DNA of 64,000 nucleotides from positions 5,208,001 to 5,272,000 of the forward strand of contig NW_027478168.1 in NCBI RefSeq assembly GCF_051020975.1, given 5' to 3'. The DNA is from Osmia lignaria lignaria (lineage: Eukaryota; Arthropoda; Insecta; Hymenoptera; Megachilidae). This document shows positions 1 through 11,537 of the stretch, piece by piece (position 1 is the first letter of the stretch; each line of letters begins with the position of its first letter). Both the position numbers and the translations under genes were made by a program. The notes under the pieces are model-generated. The model was not told the origin of the DNA, did not search any database, and was given only the letters and a program-made list of their open reading frames with translations.

Positions 1-267
1 CTTCTTGTAGTTCTTCTTCTGCACAGCTAAGCTGGAAGTGGCATTTGCGGCTCGCACTAGTGCAGAGTTATCTCAAAGAAAGGGGCCACGGTGATTCTGT
101 ATCTCTATTATGTTGGTGCGGCTTCGGAACTTTTAAATATCTCGATATATCTCGAAAACTACGCTTCTGATCAAAAAATATCATAGAACATAAATTGTAG
201 GAAACATAATTCTCTACAAAAAACGTCTCTTAACATTTTGCCATAGCTCGCTTCGTTTCCGAGATAT
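1..267 (+). repeat. Partial satellite monomer at the left edge
   Basis: These are the last 267 bases of a monomer cut by the window edge; the sequence enters within the TTC-rich tract. The tail is of the B type (CTCGAAAACTACGCTTCTG followed by AAATTGTAGG). It has a private GGTGATTCTG where nearly all copies read GGTGTTTCTG. Confidence 0.95.
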
Positions 268-3200
268 TTGCAGATTCAGATCCAAGGAACGGGCCTGACG
301 GACATATTTCGAGATACTTCTTTTTCTTGTTGTTCTTCCTCTGCACAGCTAAGCTGGAAGTGGCATTTGCGGCTCGCAATAGTGCAGAGTTATCTCAAAG
401 AAAGGGGCCACGGTGTTTCTGTATCTCTATTATGTTGGTGCGGCTTCGGAACTTTTAAATATCTCGATATATCTCGAAAACTACGCTTCTGATCAAAAAA
501 TATCATAGAACATAAATTGTAGGAAACATAATTCTCTACAAAAAAGGTCTCTCAACATTTTGCCATAGCTCGCTTCGTTTCCGAGATATTTGCAGATATA
601 TCTCAAGGGCAGGGGCCTGACGGACATATTTCGAGATATTTCTTCTTCTTGTTGTTCTTCTTCTGCACAGCTAAGCTGGAAGTGGCATTTACAGCTCGCA
701 ATAGTGCAGAGTTACCTCAAAGAAAGGGGCCACGGTGTTTCTATATCTCTATTATGTTGGTGCGGCTTCGGAACTTTTAAATATCTTGATATATCTCGAG
801 AACTGCGCATCTGATCAAAAAATATCATAGAACATAAAAAGTAGGAAACTTAATTCTCTACAAAAAAGGTCTCTTAACATTTTGCCATAGCTCGCTTCGT
901 TTCCGAGATATTTGCAGATTTATCTCAAGGGAAGGGGCCTGACGGACATATTTCGAGATATTCCTTCTTCTTGTTGTTCTTCTTCTGCACAGCTAAGCTG
1001 GAAGTGGCATTTACAGCTCGCAATAGTGCAGAGTTATCACAAAGAAAGGGGCCACGGTGTTTCTGTATCTCTATTATGTTGGTGCGGTTTCGGAACTTTT
1101 AAATATCTTGATATATCTCGAGAACTACGCATCTGATCAAAAAATATCATAGAACATAAAAAGTAGGAAACTTAATTCTCTACAAAAAAGGTCTCTTAAC
1201 ATTTTGCCATAGCTCGCTTCGTTTCCGAGATATTTGCAGATTCAGCTCAAAGGAACTGGCCTGACGGACATATTTCGAGATATTTCTTCTTCTTGTTGTT
1301 CTTCTTCTGCACAGCTAAGCTGGAAGTGGCATTTGCGGCTCGCACTAGTGCAGAGTTATCTCAAAGAAAGGGGCCACGGTGTTTCTGTATCTGTATTATG
1401 TTGGTGCGGCTTCGGAACTTTTAAATATCTTGATATATCTCGAGAACTACGCATCTGATCAAAAAATATCATAGAACATAAAAAGTAGGAAACTTAATTC
1501 TCTACAAAAAAGGTCTCTTAACATTTTGCCATAGCTCGCTTCGTTTCCGAGATATTTGCAGATTTATCTCAAGGGATGTGGCCTGACGGACATATTTCGA
1601 GATATTTCCTCTTCTTGTTGTTCTTGTTCTGCACAGCTAAGCTGGAAGTGGCATTTGCAGCTCGCAATAGTGCAGAGTTATCCCAAAGAAAGGGGCCACG
1701 GTGTTTCTGTATCTCTATTATGTTGGTGCGGCTTCGGAACTTTTAAATATCTTGATATATCTCGAGAACTACGCATCTGATCAAAAAATATCATACTACA
1801 TAAAAAGTAGGAAACTTAATTCTCTACAAGAAAGGTCTCTAAACATTTTGCCATAGCTCGCTTCGTTTCCGAGATATTTGCAGATTTATCTCAAGGGAAG
1901 GGGCCTGACGGACATATTTCGAGATATTTCTTCTTCTTGTTGTTCTTCTTCTGCACAGCTAAGCTGGAAGTGGCATTTGCAGCTCGCAATAGTGCAGAGT
2001 TATCTCGAAGAGAGGGGCCACGGTGTTTCTGTATCTCTATTATGTTGGTGCGGCTTCGGAACTTTTAAATATCTTGATATATCTCGAGAACTACGCATCT
2101 GATCAAAAAATATCATAGAAGATAAAAAGTAGGAAACTTAATTCTCTACAAAAAAGGTCTCTTAACATTTTGCCATAGCTCGCTTCGTTTCCGAGATATT
2201 TGCATATTTATCTCAAGGGAAGGGGCCTGACGGACATATTTCGAGATATTTTTTCTTCTTGTTGTTCTTCTTCTGCACAGCTAAGCTGGAAGTTGCATTT
2301 GCGGCTCGCACTAGTGCACAGTTATCTCAAAGAAAGGGGCCACGGTGTTTCTGTATCTCTATTATGTTGGTGCGTCTTCGGAACTTTTAAATATCTCGAT
2401 ATATCTCGAAAACTACGCTTCTGATCAAAAAATATCATAGAACATAAATTGTAGGAAACATAATTCTCTACAAAAAACGTCTCTTAACATTTTGCCATAG
2501 CTCGCTTCGTTTCCGAGATATTTGCAGATTTATCTCAAGGGAAGGGGCCTAACGGACATATTTCGAGATATTTCTTCTTCTTGTTGTTCTTCTTCTGCAC
2601 AGCTAAACTGGAAGTGGCATTTCCAGCTCGCAATAGTGCAGAGTTATCTCAAAGAAAGGGGCCACGGTGTTTCTGTATCTCTATTATGTTGGTGCGGTTT
2701 CGGAACTTTTAAATATCTTGATATATCTCGAGAACTACGCATCTGATCAAAAAATATCATAGAACATAAAAAGTAGGAAACTTAATTCTCTACAAAAAAG
2801 GTCTCTTAACATTTTGCCATAGCTCGCTTCGTTTCCGAGATATTTGCAGATTTATCTCAAGGGAAGGGGCCTGACGGACGTATTTCGAGATATTTCTTCT
2901 TCTTGTTGTTCTTCCTCTGCACAGCTAAGCTGCAAGTGGCATTTGCAGCTCGCAATAGTGCAGAGTTATCTCAAAGAAAGGGGCCACGGTGTTTCTGTAT
3001 CTCTATTATGTTGGTGCGGCTTCGGAACTTTTAAATATCTTGATATATCTCGAGAACTACGCATCTGATCAAAAAATGTCATAGAACATAAAAAGTAGGA
3101 AACTTAATTCTCTACAAAAAAGGTCTCTTAACATTTTGCCATAGCTCGCTTCGTTTCCGAGATATTTGCATATTTATCTCAAGGGAAGGGGCCTGACGGA

Positions 3201-3487
3201 CATATTTCGAGATATTTCTTCTTCTTGTTGTTCTTCTTCTGCACAGCTAAGCTGGAAGTGGCATTTGCGGCTCGCACTAGTGCAGAGTTATCTCAAAGAA
3301 AGGGGCCACGGTGTTTCTGTATCTCTATTATGTTGGTGCGGCTTCGGAACTTTTAAATATCTCGATATATCTCGAAAACTACGCTTCTGATCAAAAAATA
3401 TCATAGAACATAAAAAGTAGGAAACTTAATTCTCTACGAAAAAGGTGTCTTAACATTTTGCCATAGCTCGCTTCGTTTCCGAGATAT
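268..3487 (+). repeat. Ten monomers, irregular mosaic of subtypes
   Basis: Monomers start at 268, 590, 912, 1234, 1556, 1878, 2200, 2522, 2844 and 3166. There is no strict higher-order period. The pair 1234/1556 resembles the pairs at 4454/4776 and 6064/6386 further right. A loose three-monomer period begins at 2200: 2200/3166 both have the TTGCATATTTAT start, 2522/3488 both have the AAACTGGAAG and TTTCCAGCTC variants, and 2844/3810 both have GACGTATTTC. The monomer at 1556 carries the CATACTACAT and CTACAAGAAAGG tail that marks a distinct subtype recurring at many later positions. Confidence 0.9.
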
Positions 3488-6400
3488 TTGCAGATTTATC
3501 TCAAGGGAAGGGGCCTAACGGACATATTTCGAGATATTTCTTCTTCTTGTTGTTCTTCTTCTGCACAGCTAAACTGGAAGTGGCATTTCCAGCTCGCAAT
3601 AGTGCAGAGTTATCTCAAAGAAAGGGGCCACGGTGTTTCTGTATCTCTATTATGTTGGTGCGGTTTCGGAACTTTTAAATATCTTGATATATCTCGAGAA
3701 CTACGCATCTGATCAAAAAATATCATAGAACATAAAAAGTAGGAAACTTAATTCTCTACAAAAAAGGTCTCTTAACATTTTGCCATAGCTCGCTTTGTTT
3801 CCGAGATATTTGCAGATTTATCTCAAGGGAAGGGGCCTGACGGACGTATTTCGAGATATTTCTTCTTCTTGTTGTTCTTCTTCTGCACAGCTGAGCTGGA
3901 AGTGGCATTTGCAGGTCGCAATAGTGCAGAGTTATCTCAAAGAAAGGGGCCACGGTGTTTCTGTATCTCTATTATGTTGGTGCGGCTTCGGAACTTTTAA
4001 ATATCTCGATATATCTCGAAAACTACGCTTCTGATCAAAAAATATCATAGAACGTAAATTGTAGGAAACATTATTCTCTACAAAAAAGATCTCTTAACAT
4101 TTTGCCATAGCTCGCTTCGTTTCCGAGATATTTGCAGATTCATCTCAAGGCAAGGGGTCTGACGGACATATTTCGAGATATTTCTTCTTCTTGTTGTTCT
4201 TCTTCTGCACAGCTAAGCTCGAAGCGGCATTTGCAGCTCGCAATAGTGCAGAGTTATCTCAAAGAAAGAGGCCACGGTGTTTCTGTACCTCTATTATGTT
4301 GGTGCAGCTTCGGAACTTTTAAATATCTTGATATATCTCGAGAACTACGCATCTGATCAAAAAATATCATAGAACATAAAAAGTAGGAAAGTTAATTCTC
4401 TACAAAAAAGGTCTCTTAACATTTTGCCATAGCTCGCTTCGTTTCCGAGATATTTGCAGATTCAGCTCAAAGGAACTGGCCTGACGGACATATCTCGAGA
4501 TATTTCTTCTTCTTGTTGTTCTTCTTCTGCACAGCTAAGCTGGAAGTGGCATTTGCGGCTCGCACTAGTGCAGAGTTATCTCAAAGAAAGGGGCCACGGT
4601 GTTTCTGTATCTGTATTATGTTGGTGCGGCTTCGGAACTTTTAAATATCTTGATATATCTCGAGAACTACGCATCTGATCAAAAAATATCATAGAACATA
4701 AAAAGTAGGAAACTTAATTCTCTACAAAAAAGGTCTCTTAACATTTTGCCATAGCTCGCTTCGTTTCCGAGATATTTGCAGATTTATCTCAAGGGATGTG
4801 GCCTGACGGACATATTTCGAGATATTTCCTCTTCTTGTTGTTCTTGTTCTGCACAGCTAAGCTGGAAGTGGCATTTGCAGCTCGCAATAGTGCAGAGTTA
4901 TCCCAAAGAAAGGGGCCACGGTGTTTCTGTATCTCTATTATGTTGGTGCGGCTTCGGAACTTTTAAATATCTTGATATATCTCGAGAACTACGCATCTGA
5001 TCAAAAAATATCATAGAACATAAAAAGTAGGAAACTTAATTCTCTACGAAAAAGGTGTCTTAACATTTTGCCATAGCTCGCTTCGTTTCCGAGATATTTG
5101 CAGATTTATCTCAAGGGAAGGGGCCTAACGGACATATTTCGAGATATTTCTTCTTCTTGTTGTTCTTCTTCTGCACAGCTAAACTGGAAGTGGCATTTCC
5201 AGCTCGCAATAGTGCAGAGTTATCTCAAAGAAAGGGGCCACGGTGTTTCTGTATCTCTATTATGTTGGTGCGGTTTCGGAACTTTTAAATATCTTGATAT
5301 ATCTCGAGAACTACGCATCTGATCAAAAAATATCATAGAACATAAAAAGTAGGAAACTTAATTCTCTACAAAAAAGGTCTCTTAACATTTTGCCATAGCT
5401 CGCTTTGTTTCCGAGATATTTGCAGATTTATCTCAAGGGAAGGGGCCTGACGGACGTATTTCGAGATATTTCTTCTTCTTGTTGTTCTTCTTCTGCACAG
5501 CTGAGCTGGAAGTGGCATTTGCAGGTCGCAATAGTGCAGAGTTATCTCAAAGAAAGGGGCCACGGTGTTTCTGTATCTCTATTATGTTGGTGCGGCTTCG
5601 GAACTTTTAAATATCTCGATATATCTCGAAAACTACGCTTCTGATCAAAAAATATCATAGAACGTAAATTGTAGGAAACATTATTCTCTACAAAAAAGAT
5701 CTCTTAACATTTTGCCATAGCTCGCTTCGTTTCCGAGATATTTGCAGATTCATCTCAAGGCAAGGGGTCTGACGGACATATTTCGAGATATTTCTTCTTC
5801 TTGTTGTTCTTCTTCTGCACAGCTAAGCTCGAAGCGGCATTTGCAGCTCGCAATAGTGCAGAGTTATCTCAAAGAAAGAGGCCACGGTGTTTCTGTACCT
5901 CTATTATGTTGGTGCAGCTTCGGAACTTTTAAATATCTTGATATATCTCGAGAACTACGCATCTGATCAAAAAATATCATAGAACATAAAAAGTAGGAAA
6001 GTTAATTCTCTACAAAAAAGGTCTCTTAACATTTTGCCATAGCTCGCTTCGTTTCCGAGATATTTGCAGATTCAGCTCAAAGGAACTGGCCTGACGGACA
6101 TATCTCGAGATATTTCTTCTTCTTGTTGTTCTTCTTCTGCACAGCTAAGCTGGAAGTGGCATTTGCGGCTCGCACTAGTGCAGAGTTATCTCAAAGAAAG
6201 GGGCCACGGTGTTTCTGTATCTGTATTATGTTGGTGCGGCTTCGGAACTTTTAAATATCTTGATATATCTCGAGAACTACGCATCTGATCAAAAAATATC
6301 ATAGAACATAAAAAGTAGGAAACTTAATTCTCTACAAAAAAGGTCTCTTAACATTTTGCCATAGCTCGCTTCGTTTCCGAGATATTTGCAGATTTATCTC

Positions 6401-6707
6401 AAGGGATGTGGCCTGACGGACATATTTCGAGATATTTCCTCTTCTTGTTGTTCTTGTTCTGCACAGCTAAGCTGGAAGTGGCATTTGCAGCTCGCAATAG
6501 TGCAGAGTTATCCCAAAGAAAGGGGCCACGGTGTTTCTGTATCTCTATTATGTTGGTGCGGCTTCGGAACTTTTAAATATCTTGATATATCTCGAGAACT
6601 ACGCATCTGATCAAAAAATATCATAGAAGATAAAAAGTAGGAAACTTAATTCTCTACAAAAAAGGTCTCTTAACATTTTGCCATAGCTCGCTTCGTTTCC
6701 GAGATAT
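3488..6707 (+). repeat. Higher-order repeat: 5-monomer unit (1610 bp) in two copies
   Basis: Monomers 3488, 3810, 4132, 4454 and 4776 are repeated in the same order at 5098, 5420, 5742, 6064 and 6386. Private variants are shared at the same offsets: CGCTTTGTTTCC (3792 and 5402), CAAGGCAAGGGG (4146 and 5756), AAAAAAGATCTC (4084 and 5694) and GGAAAGTTAATTC (4385 and 5995). I saw no difference between the copies except near their ends, where identity stops at about 4994/6604. The upstream edge is near 3384/4994, where CGCTTCTG meets CGCATCTG. This is a recent tandem duplication. Confidence 0.93.
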
Positions 6708-9700
6708 TTGCATATTTATCTCAAGGGAAGGGGCCTGACGGACATATTTCGAGATATTTCTTCTTCTTGTTGTTCTTCTTCTGCACAGCTAAGCTGGAAG
6801 TTGCATTTGCGGCTCGCACTAGTGCACAGTTATCTCAAAGAAAGGGGCCACGGTGTTTCTGTATCTCTATTATGTTGGTGCGTCTTCGGAACTTTTAAAT
6901 ATCTCGATATATCTCGAAAACTACGCTTCTGATCAAAAAATATCATAGAACATAAATTGTAGGAAACATAATTCTCTACAAAAAAAGTCTCTTAACATTT
7001 TGCCATAGCTCGCTTCGTTTCCGAGATATTTGCAGATTCAGCTCAAAGGAACTGGCCTGACGGACATATTTCGAGATATTTCTTCTTCTTGTTGTTCTTC
7101 CTCTGCACAGCTAAGCTGCAAGTGGCATTTGCAGCTCGCAATAGTGCAGAGTTATCTCAAAGAAAGGGGCCACGGTGTTTCTGTATCTCTATTATGTTGG
7201 TGCGGCTTCGGAACTTTTAAATATCTTGATATATCTCGAGAACTACGCATCTGATCAAAAAATGTCATAGAACATAAAAAGTAGGAAACTTAATTCTCTA
7301 CAAAAAAGGTCTCTTAACATTTTGCCATAGCTCGCTTCGTTTCCGAGATATTTGCATATGTATCTCAAGGGAAGGGGCCTGACGGACATATTTCGAGATA
7401 TTTCTTCTTCTTGTTGTTCTTCTTCTGCACAGCTAAGCTGGAAGTGGCATTTGCGGCTCGCACTAGTGCAGAGTTATCTCAAAGAAAGGGGCCACGGTGT
7501 TTCTGTATCTCTATTATGTTGGTGCGGCTTCGGAACTTTTAAATATCTCGATATATCTCGAAAACTACGCTTCTGATCAAAAAATATCATAGAACATAAA
7601 AAGTAGGAAACTTAATTCTCTACGAAAAAGGTCTCTTAACATTTTGCCATAGCTCGCTTCGTTTCCGAGATATTTGCAGATTCATCTCAAGGGAAGGGGT
7701 CTGACGGACATATTTCGAGATACTTCTTCTTCTTGTTGTTCTTCTTCTGCACAGCTAAGCTCGAAGCGGCATTTGCAGCTCGCAATAGTGCAGAGTTATC
7801 TCAAAGAAAGAGGCCACGGTGTTTCTGTACCTCTATTATGTTGGTGCAGCTTCGGAACTTTTAAATACCTTGATATATCTCGAGAACTACGCATCTGATC
7901 AAAAAATATCATAGAACATAAAAAGTAGGATACATAATTCTCTACAAAAAAGGTCTCTCAACATTTTGCCATAGCTCGCTTCGTTTCCGAGATATTTGCA
8001 GATATATCTCAAGGGCAGGGGCCTGACGGACATATTTCGAGATATTTCTTCTTCTTGTTGTTCTTCTTCTGCACAGCTAAGCTGGAAGTGGCATTTACAG
8101 CTCGCAATAGTGCAGAGTTATCTCAAAGAAAGGGGCCACGGTGTTTCTGTATCTCTATTATGTTGCTGCGGCTTCGGAACTTTTAAATATCTTGATATAT
8201 CTCGAGAACTGCGCATCTGATCAAAAAATAGCATAGAACATAAAAAGTAGGAAACTTAATTCTCTACAAAAAAGGTCTCTTAACATTTTGCCATAGCTCG
8301 CTTCGTTTCCGAGATATCTGCAGATTCAGCTCAAAGGAACTGGCCTGACGGACATATTTCGAGATATTTCTTCTTCTTGTTGTTCTTCCTCTGCACAGCT
8401 AAGCTGGAAGTGGTATTTGCGGCTCGCACTAGTGCAGAGTTATCTCAAAGAAAGGGGCCACGGTGTTTCTGTATCTCTATTATGTTGGTGCGGCTTCGGA
8501 ACTTTTTAATATCTCGATATATCTCGAAAACTACGCTTCTGATCAAGAAATATCATAGAGCGTAAATTGTAGGAAACATTATTCTCTACAAAAAAGGTCT
8601 CTTAACATTTTGCCATAGCTCGCTTCGTTTCCGAGATATTTGCAGATTCATCTCAAGGGAAGTGGCCTGACGGACATATTTCGAGATATTTCTTCTTCTT
8701 GTTGTTCTTCTTCTGCACAGCTAAACTGGAAGTGGCATTTCCAGCTCGCAATAGTGCAGAGTTATCTCAAAGAAAGGGGCCACGGTGTTTCTGTATCTCT
8801 ATTATGTTGGTGCGGCTTCGGAACTTTTAAATATCTTGATATATCTCGAGAACTACGCATCTGATCAAAAAATATCATAGAACATAAAAAGTAGGAAACT
8901 TAATTCTCTACAAAAAAGGTCTCTTAACATTTTGCCATAGCTCGCTTCGTTTCCGAGATATTTGCAGATTTATCTCAAGGGATGTGGCCTGACGGACATA
9001 TTTCGAGATATTTCCTCTTCTTGTTGTTCTTGTTCTGCACAGCTAAGCTGGAAGTGGCATTTGCAGCTCGCAATAGTGCAGAGTTATCCCAAAGAAAGGG
9101 GCCACGGTGTTTCTGTATCTCTATTATGTTGGTGCGGCTTCGGAACTTTTAAATATCTTGATATATCTCGAGAACTACGCATCTGATCAAAAAATATCAT
9201 AGAAGATAAAAAGTAGGAAACTTAATTCTCTACAAAAAAGGTCTCTTAACATTTTGCCATAGCTCGCTTCGTTTCCGAGATATTTGCATATTTATCTCAA
9301 GGGAAGGGGCCTGACGGACATATTTCGAGATATTTCTTCTTCTTGTTGTTCTTCTTCAGCACAGCTAAGCTGGAAGTGGCATTTGCGGCTCGCACTAGTG
9401 CAGAGTTATCTCAAAGAAAGGGGCCACGGTGTTTCTGTATCTCTATTATGTTGGTGCGTCTTCGGAACTTTTAAATATCTCGATATATCTCGAAAACTAC
9501 GCTTCTGATCAAAAAATATCATAGAACATAAATTGTAGGAAACATAATTCTCTACAAAAAAAGTCTCTTAACATTTTGCCATAGCTCGCTTCGTTTCCGA
9601 GATATTTGCAGATTCAGCTCAAAGGAACTGGCCTGACGGACATATTTCGAGATATTTCTTCTTCTTGTTGTTCTTCCTCTGCACAGCTAAGCTGCAAGTG

Positions 9701-11537
9701 GCATTTGCAGCTCGCAATAGTGCAGAGTTATCTCAAAGAAAGGGGCCACGGTGTTTCTGTATCTCTATTATGTTGGTGCGGCTTCGGAACTTTTAAATAT
9801 CTTGATATATCTCGAGAACTACGCATCTGATCAAAAAATGTCATAGAACATAAAAAGTAGGAAACTTAATTCTCTACAAAAAAGGTCTCTTAACATTTTG
9901 CCATAGCTCGCTTCGTTTCCGAGATATTTGCATATGTATCTCAAGGGAAGGGGCCTGACGGACATATTTCGAGATATTTCTTCTTCTTGTTGTTCTTCTT
10001 CTGCACAGCTAAGCTGGAAGTGGCATTTGCGGCTCGCACTAGTGCAGAGTTATCTCAAAGAAAGGGGCCACGGTGTTTCTGTATCTCTATTATGTTGGTG
10101 CGGCTTCGGAACTTTTAAATATCTCGATATATCTCGAAAACTACGCTTCTGATCAAAAAATATCATAGAACATAAAAAGTAGGAAACTTAATTCTCTACG
10201 AAAAAGGTCTCTTAACATTTTGCCATAGCTCGCTTCGTTTCCGAGATATTTGCAGATTCATCTCAAGGGAAGGGGTCTGACGGACATATTTCGAGATATT
10301 TCTTCTTCTTGTTGTTCTTCTTCTGCACAGCTAAGCTCGAAGCGGCATTTGCAGCTCGCAATAGTGCAGAGTTATCTCAAAGAAAGAGGCCACGGTGTTT
10401 CTGTACCTCTATTATGTTGGTGCAGCTTCGGAACTTTTAAATATCTTGATATATCTCGAGAACTACGCATCTGATCAAAAAATATCATAGAACATAAAAA
10501 GTAGGATACATAATTCTCTACAAAAAAGGTCTCTCAACATTTTGCCATAGCTCGCTTCGTTTCCGAGATATTTGCAGATATATCTCAAGGGCAGGGGCCT
10601 GACGGACATATTTCGAGATATTTCTTCTTCTTGTTGTTCTTCTTCTGCACAGCTAAGCTGGAAGTGGCATTTACAGCTCGCAATAGTGCAGAGTTATCTC
10701 AAAGAAAGGGGCCACGGTGTTTCTGTATCTGTATTATGTTGGTGCGGCTTCGGAACTTTTAAATATCTTGATATATCTCGAGAACTACGCATCTGATCAA
10801 AAAATATTATAGAACATAAAAAGTAGGAAACTTAATTCTCTACAAAAAAGGTCTCTTAACATTTTGCCATAGCTCGCGTCGTTTCCGAGATATTTGCAGA
10901 TTTATCTCAAGGGAAGGGGCCTAACGGACATATTTCGAGATATTTCTTCTTCTTGTTGTTCTTCTTCTGCACAGCTAAACTGGAAGTGGCATTTCCAGCT
11001 CGCAATAGTGCAGAGTTATCTCAAAGAAAGGAGCCACGGTGTTTCTGTATCTCTATTATGTTGGTGCGGCTTCGGAACTTTTAAATATCTCGATATATCT
11101 CGAAAACTACGCTTCTGATCAAAAAATATCATAGAGCGTAAATTGTAGGAAACATTATTCTCTACAAAAAAGGTCTCTTAACATTTTGCCATAGCTCGCT
11201 TCGTTTCCGAGATATTTGCAGATTCATCTCAAGGGAAGTGGCCTGACGGACATATTTCGAGATATTTCTTCTTCTTGTTGTTCTTCTTCTGCACAGCTAA
11301 ACTGGAAGTGGCATTTCCAGCTCGCAATAGTGCAGAGTTATCTCAAAGAAAGGGGCCACGGTGTTTCTGTATCTCTATTATGTTGGTGCGGCTTCGGAAC
11401 TTTTAAATATCTTGATATATCTCGAGAACTACGCATCTGATCAAAAAATATTATAGAACATAAAAAGTAGGAAACTTAATTCTCTACAAAAAAGGTCTCT
11501 TAACATTTTGCCATAGCTCGCGTCGTTTCCGAGATAT
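6386..11537 (+). repeat. Higher-order repeat: 8-monomer unit (2576 bp) in two copies
   Basis: Monomers 6386-8640 correspond one to one with 8962-11216. Shared private variants include TTGCATATGTATC (7352 and 9928), GTAGGATACATAATTC (about 7926 and 10502), GATATATCTCAAGGGCAGGG (7996 and 10572) and ATAGAGCGTAAATTG (about 8555 and 11130). The copies are older than the 5-monomer duplication to the left. Several substitutions separate them, and the seventh monomer (8318 versus 10894) differs in its 5' part while sharing its 3' tail, as expected after recombination or conversion. Confidence 0.88.
8318..8639 (+). repeat. Satellite monomer with an interrupted open frame
   Basis: This copy has CTGCAG where nearly all others have TTGCAG, so the usual frame lacks its TTG start. 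It also has GAACTTTTTAATATC in place of GAACTTTTAAATATC, which places an in-frame TAA about 60 codons into the frame. It is one of seven copies in the window whose 74-codon frame is broken. Length is still 322 bp. Confidence 0.9.

Noticed and set aside
3756..3953. A 65-residue minus-strand frame, also at 5366, 18246, 20178, 22754, 27584, 28872, 30804, 33057, 34989, 39819, 41107, 41751, 43039, 44327, 44971, 46259, 47547 and 48835
   Set aside because: It appears mainly where CTAAGCTGG has become CTGAGCTGG, which removes a minus-strand stop. It begins with GTG, has no recognisable family, and tracks one satellite subtype.
8377..8565. A 62-residue frame in the alternative forward phase (similarly 21826-22032)
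   Set aside because: These are the second forward reading of ordinary monomers, opened by private substitutions. They have no independent support.
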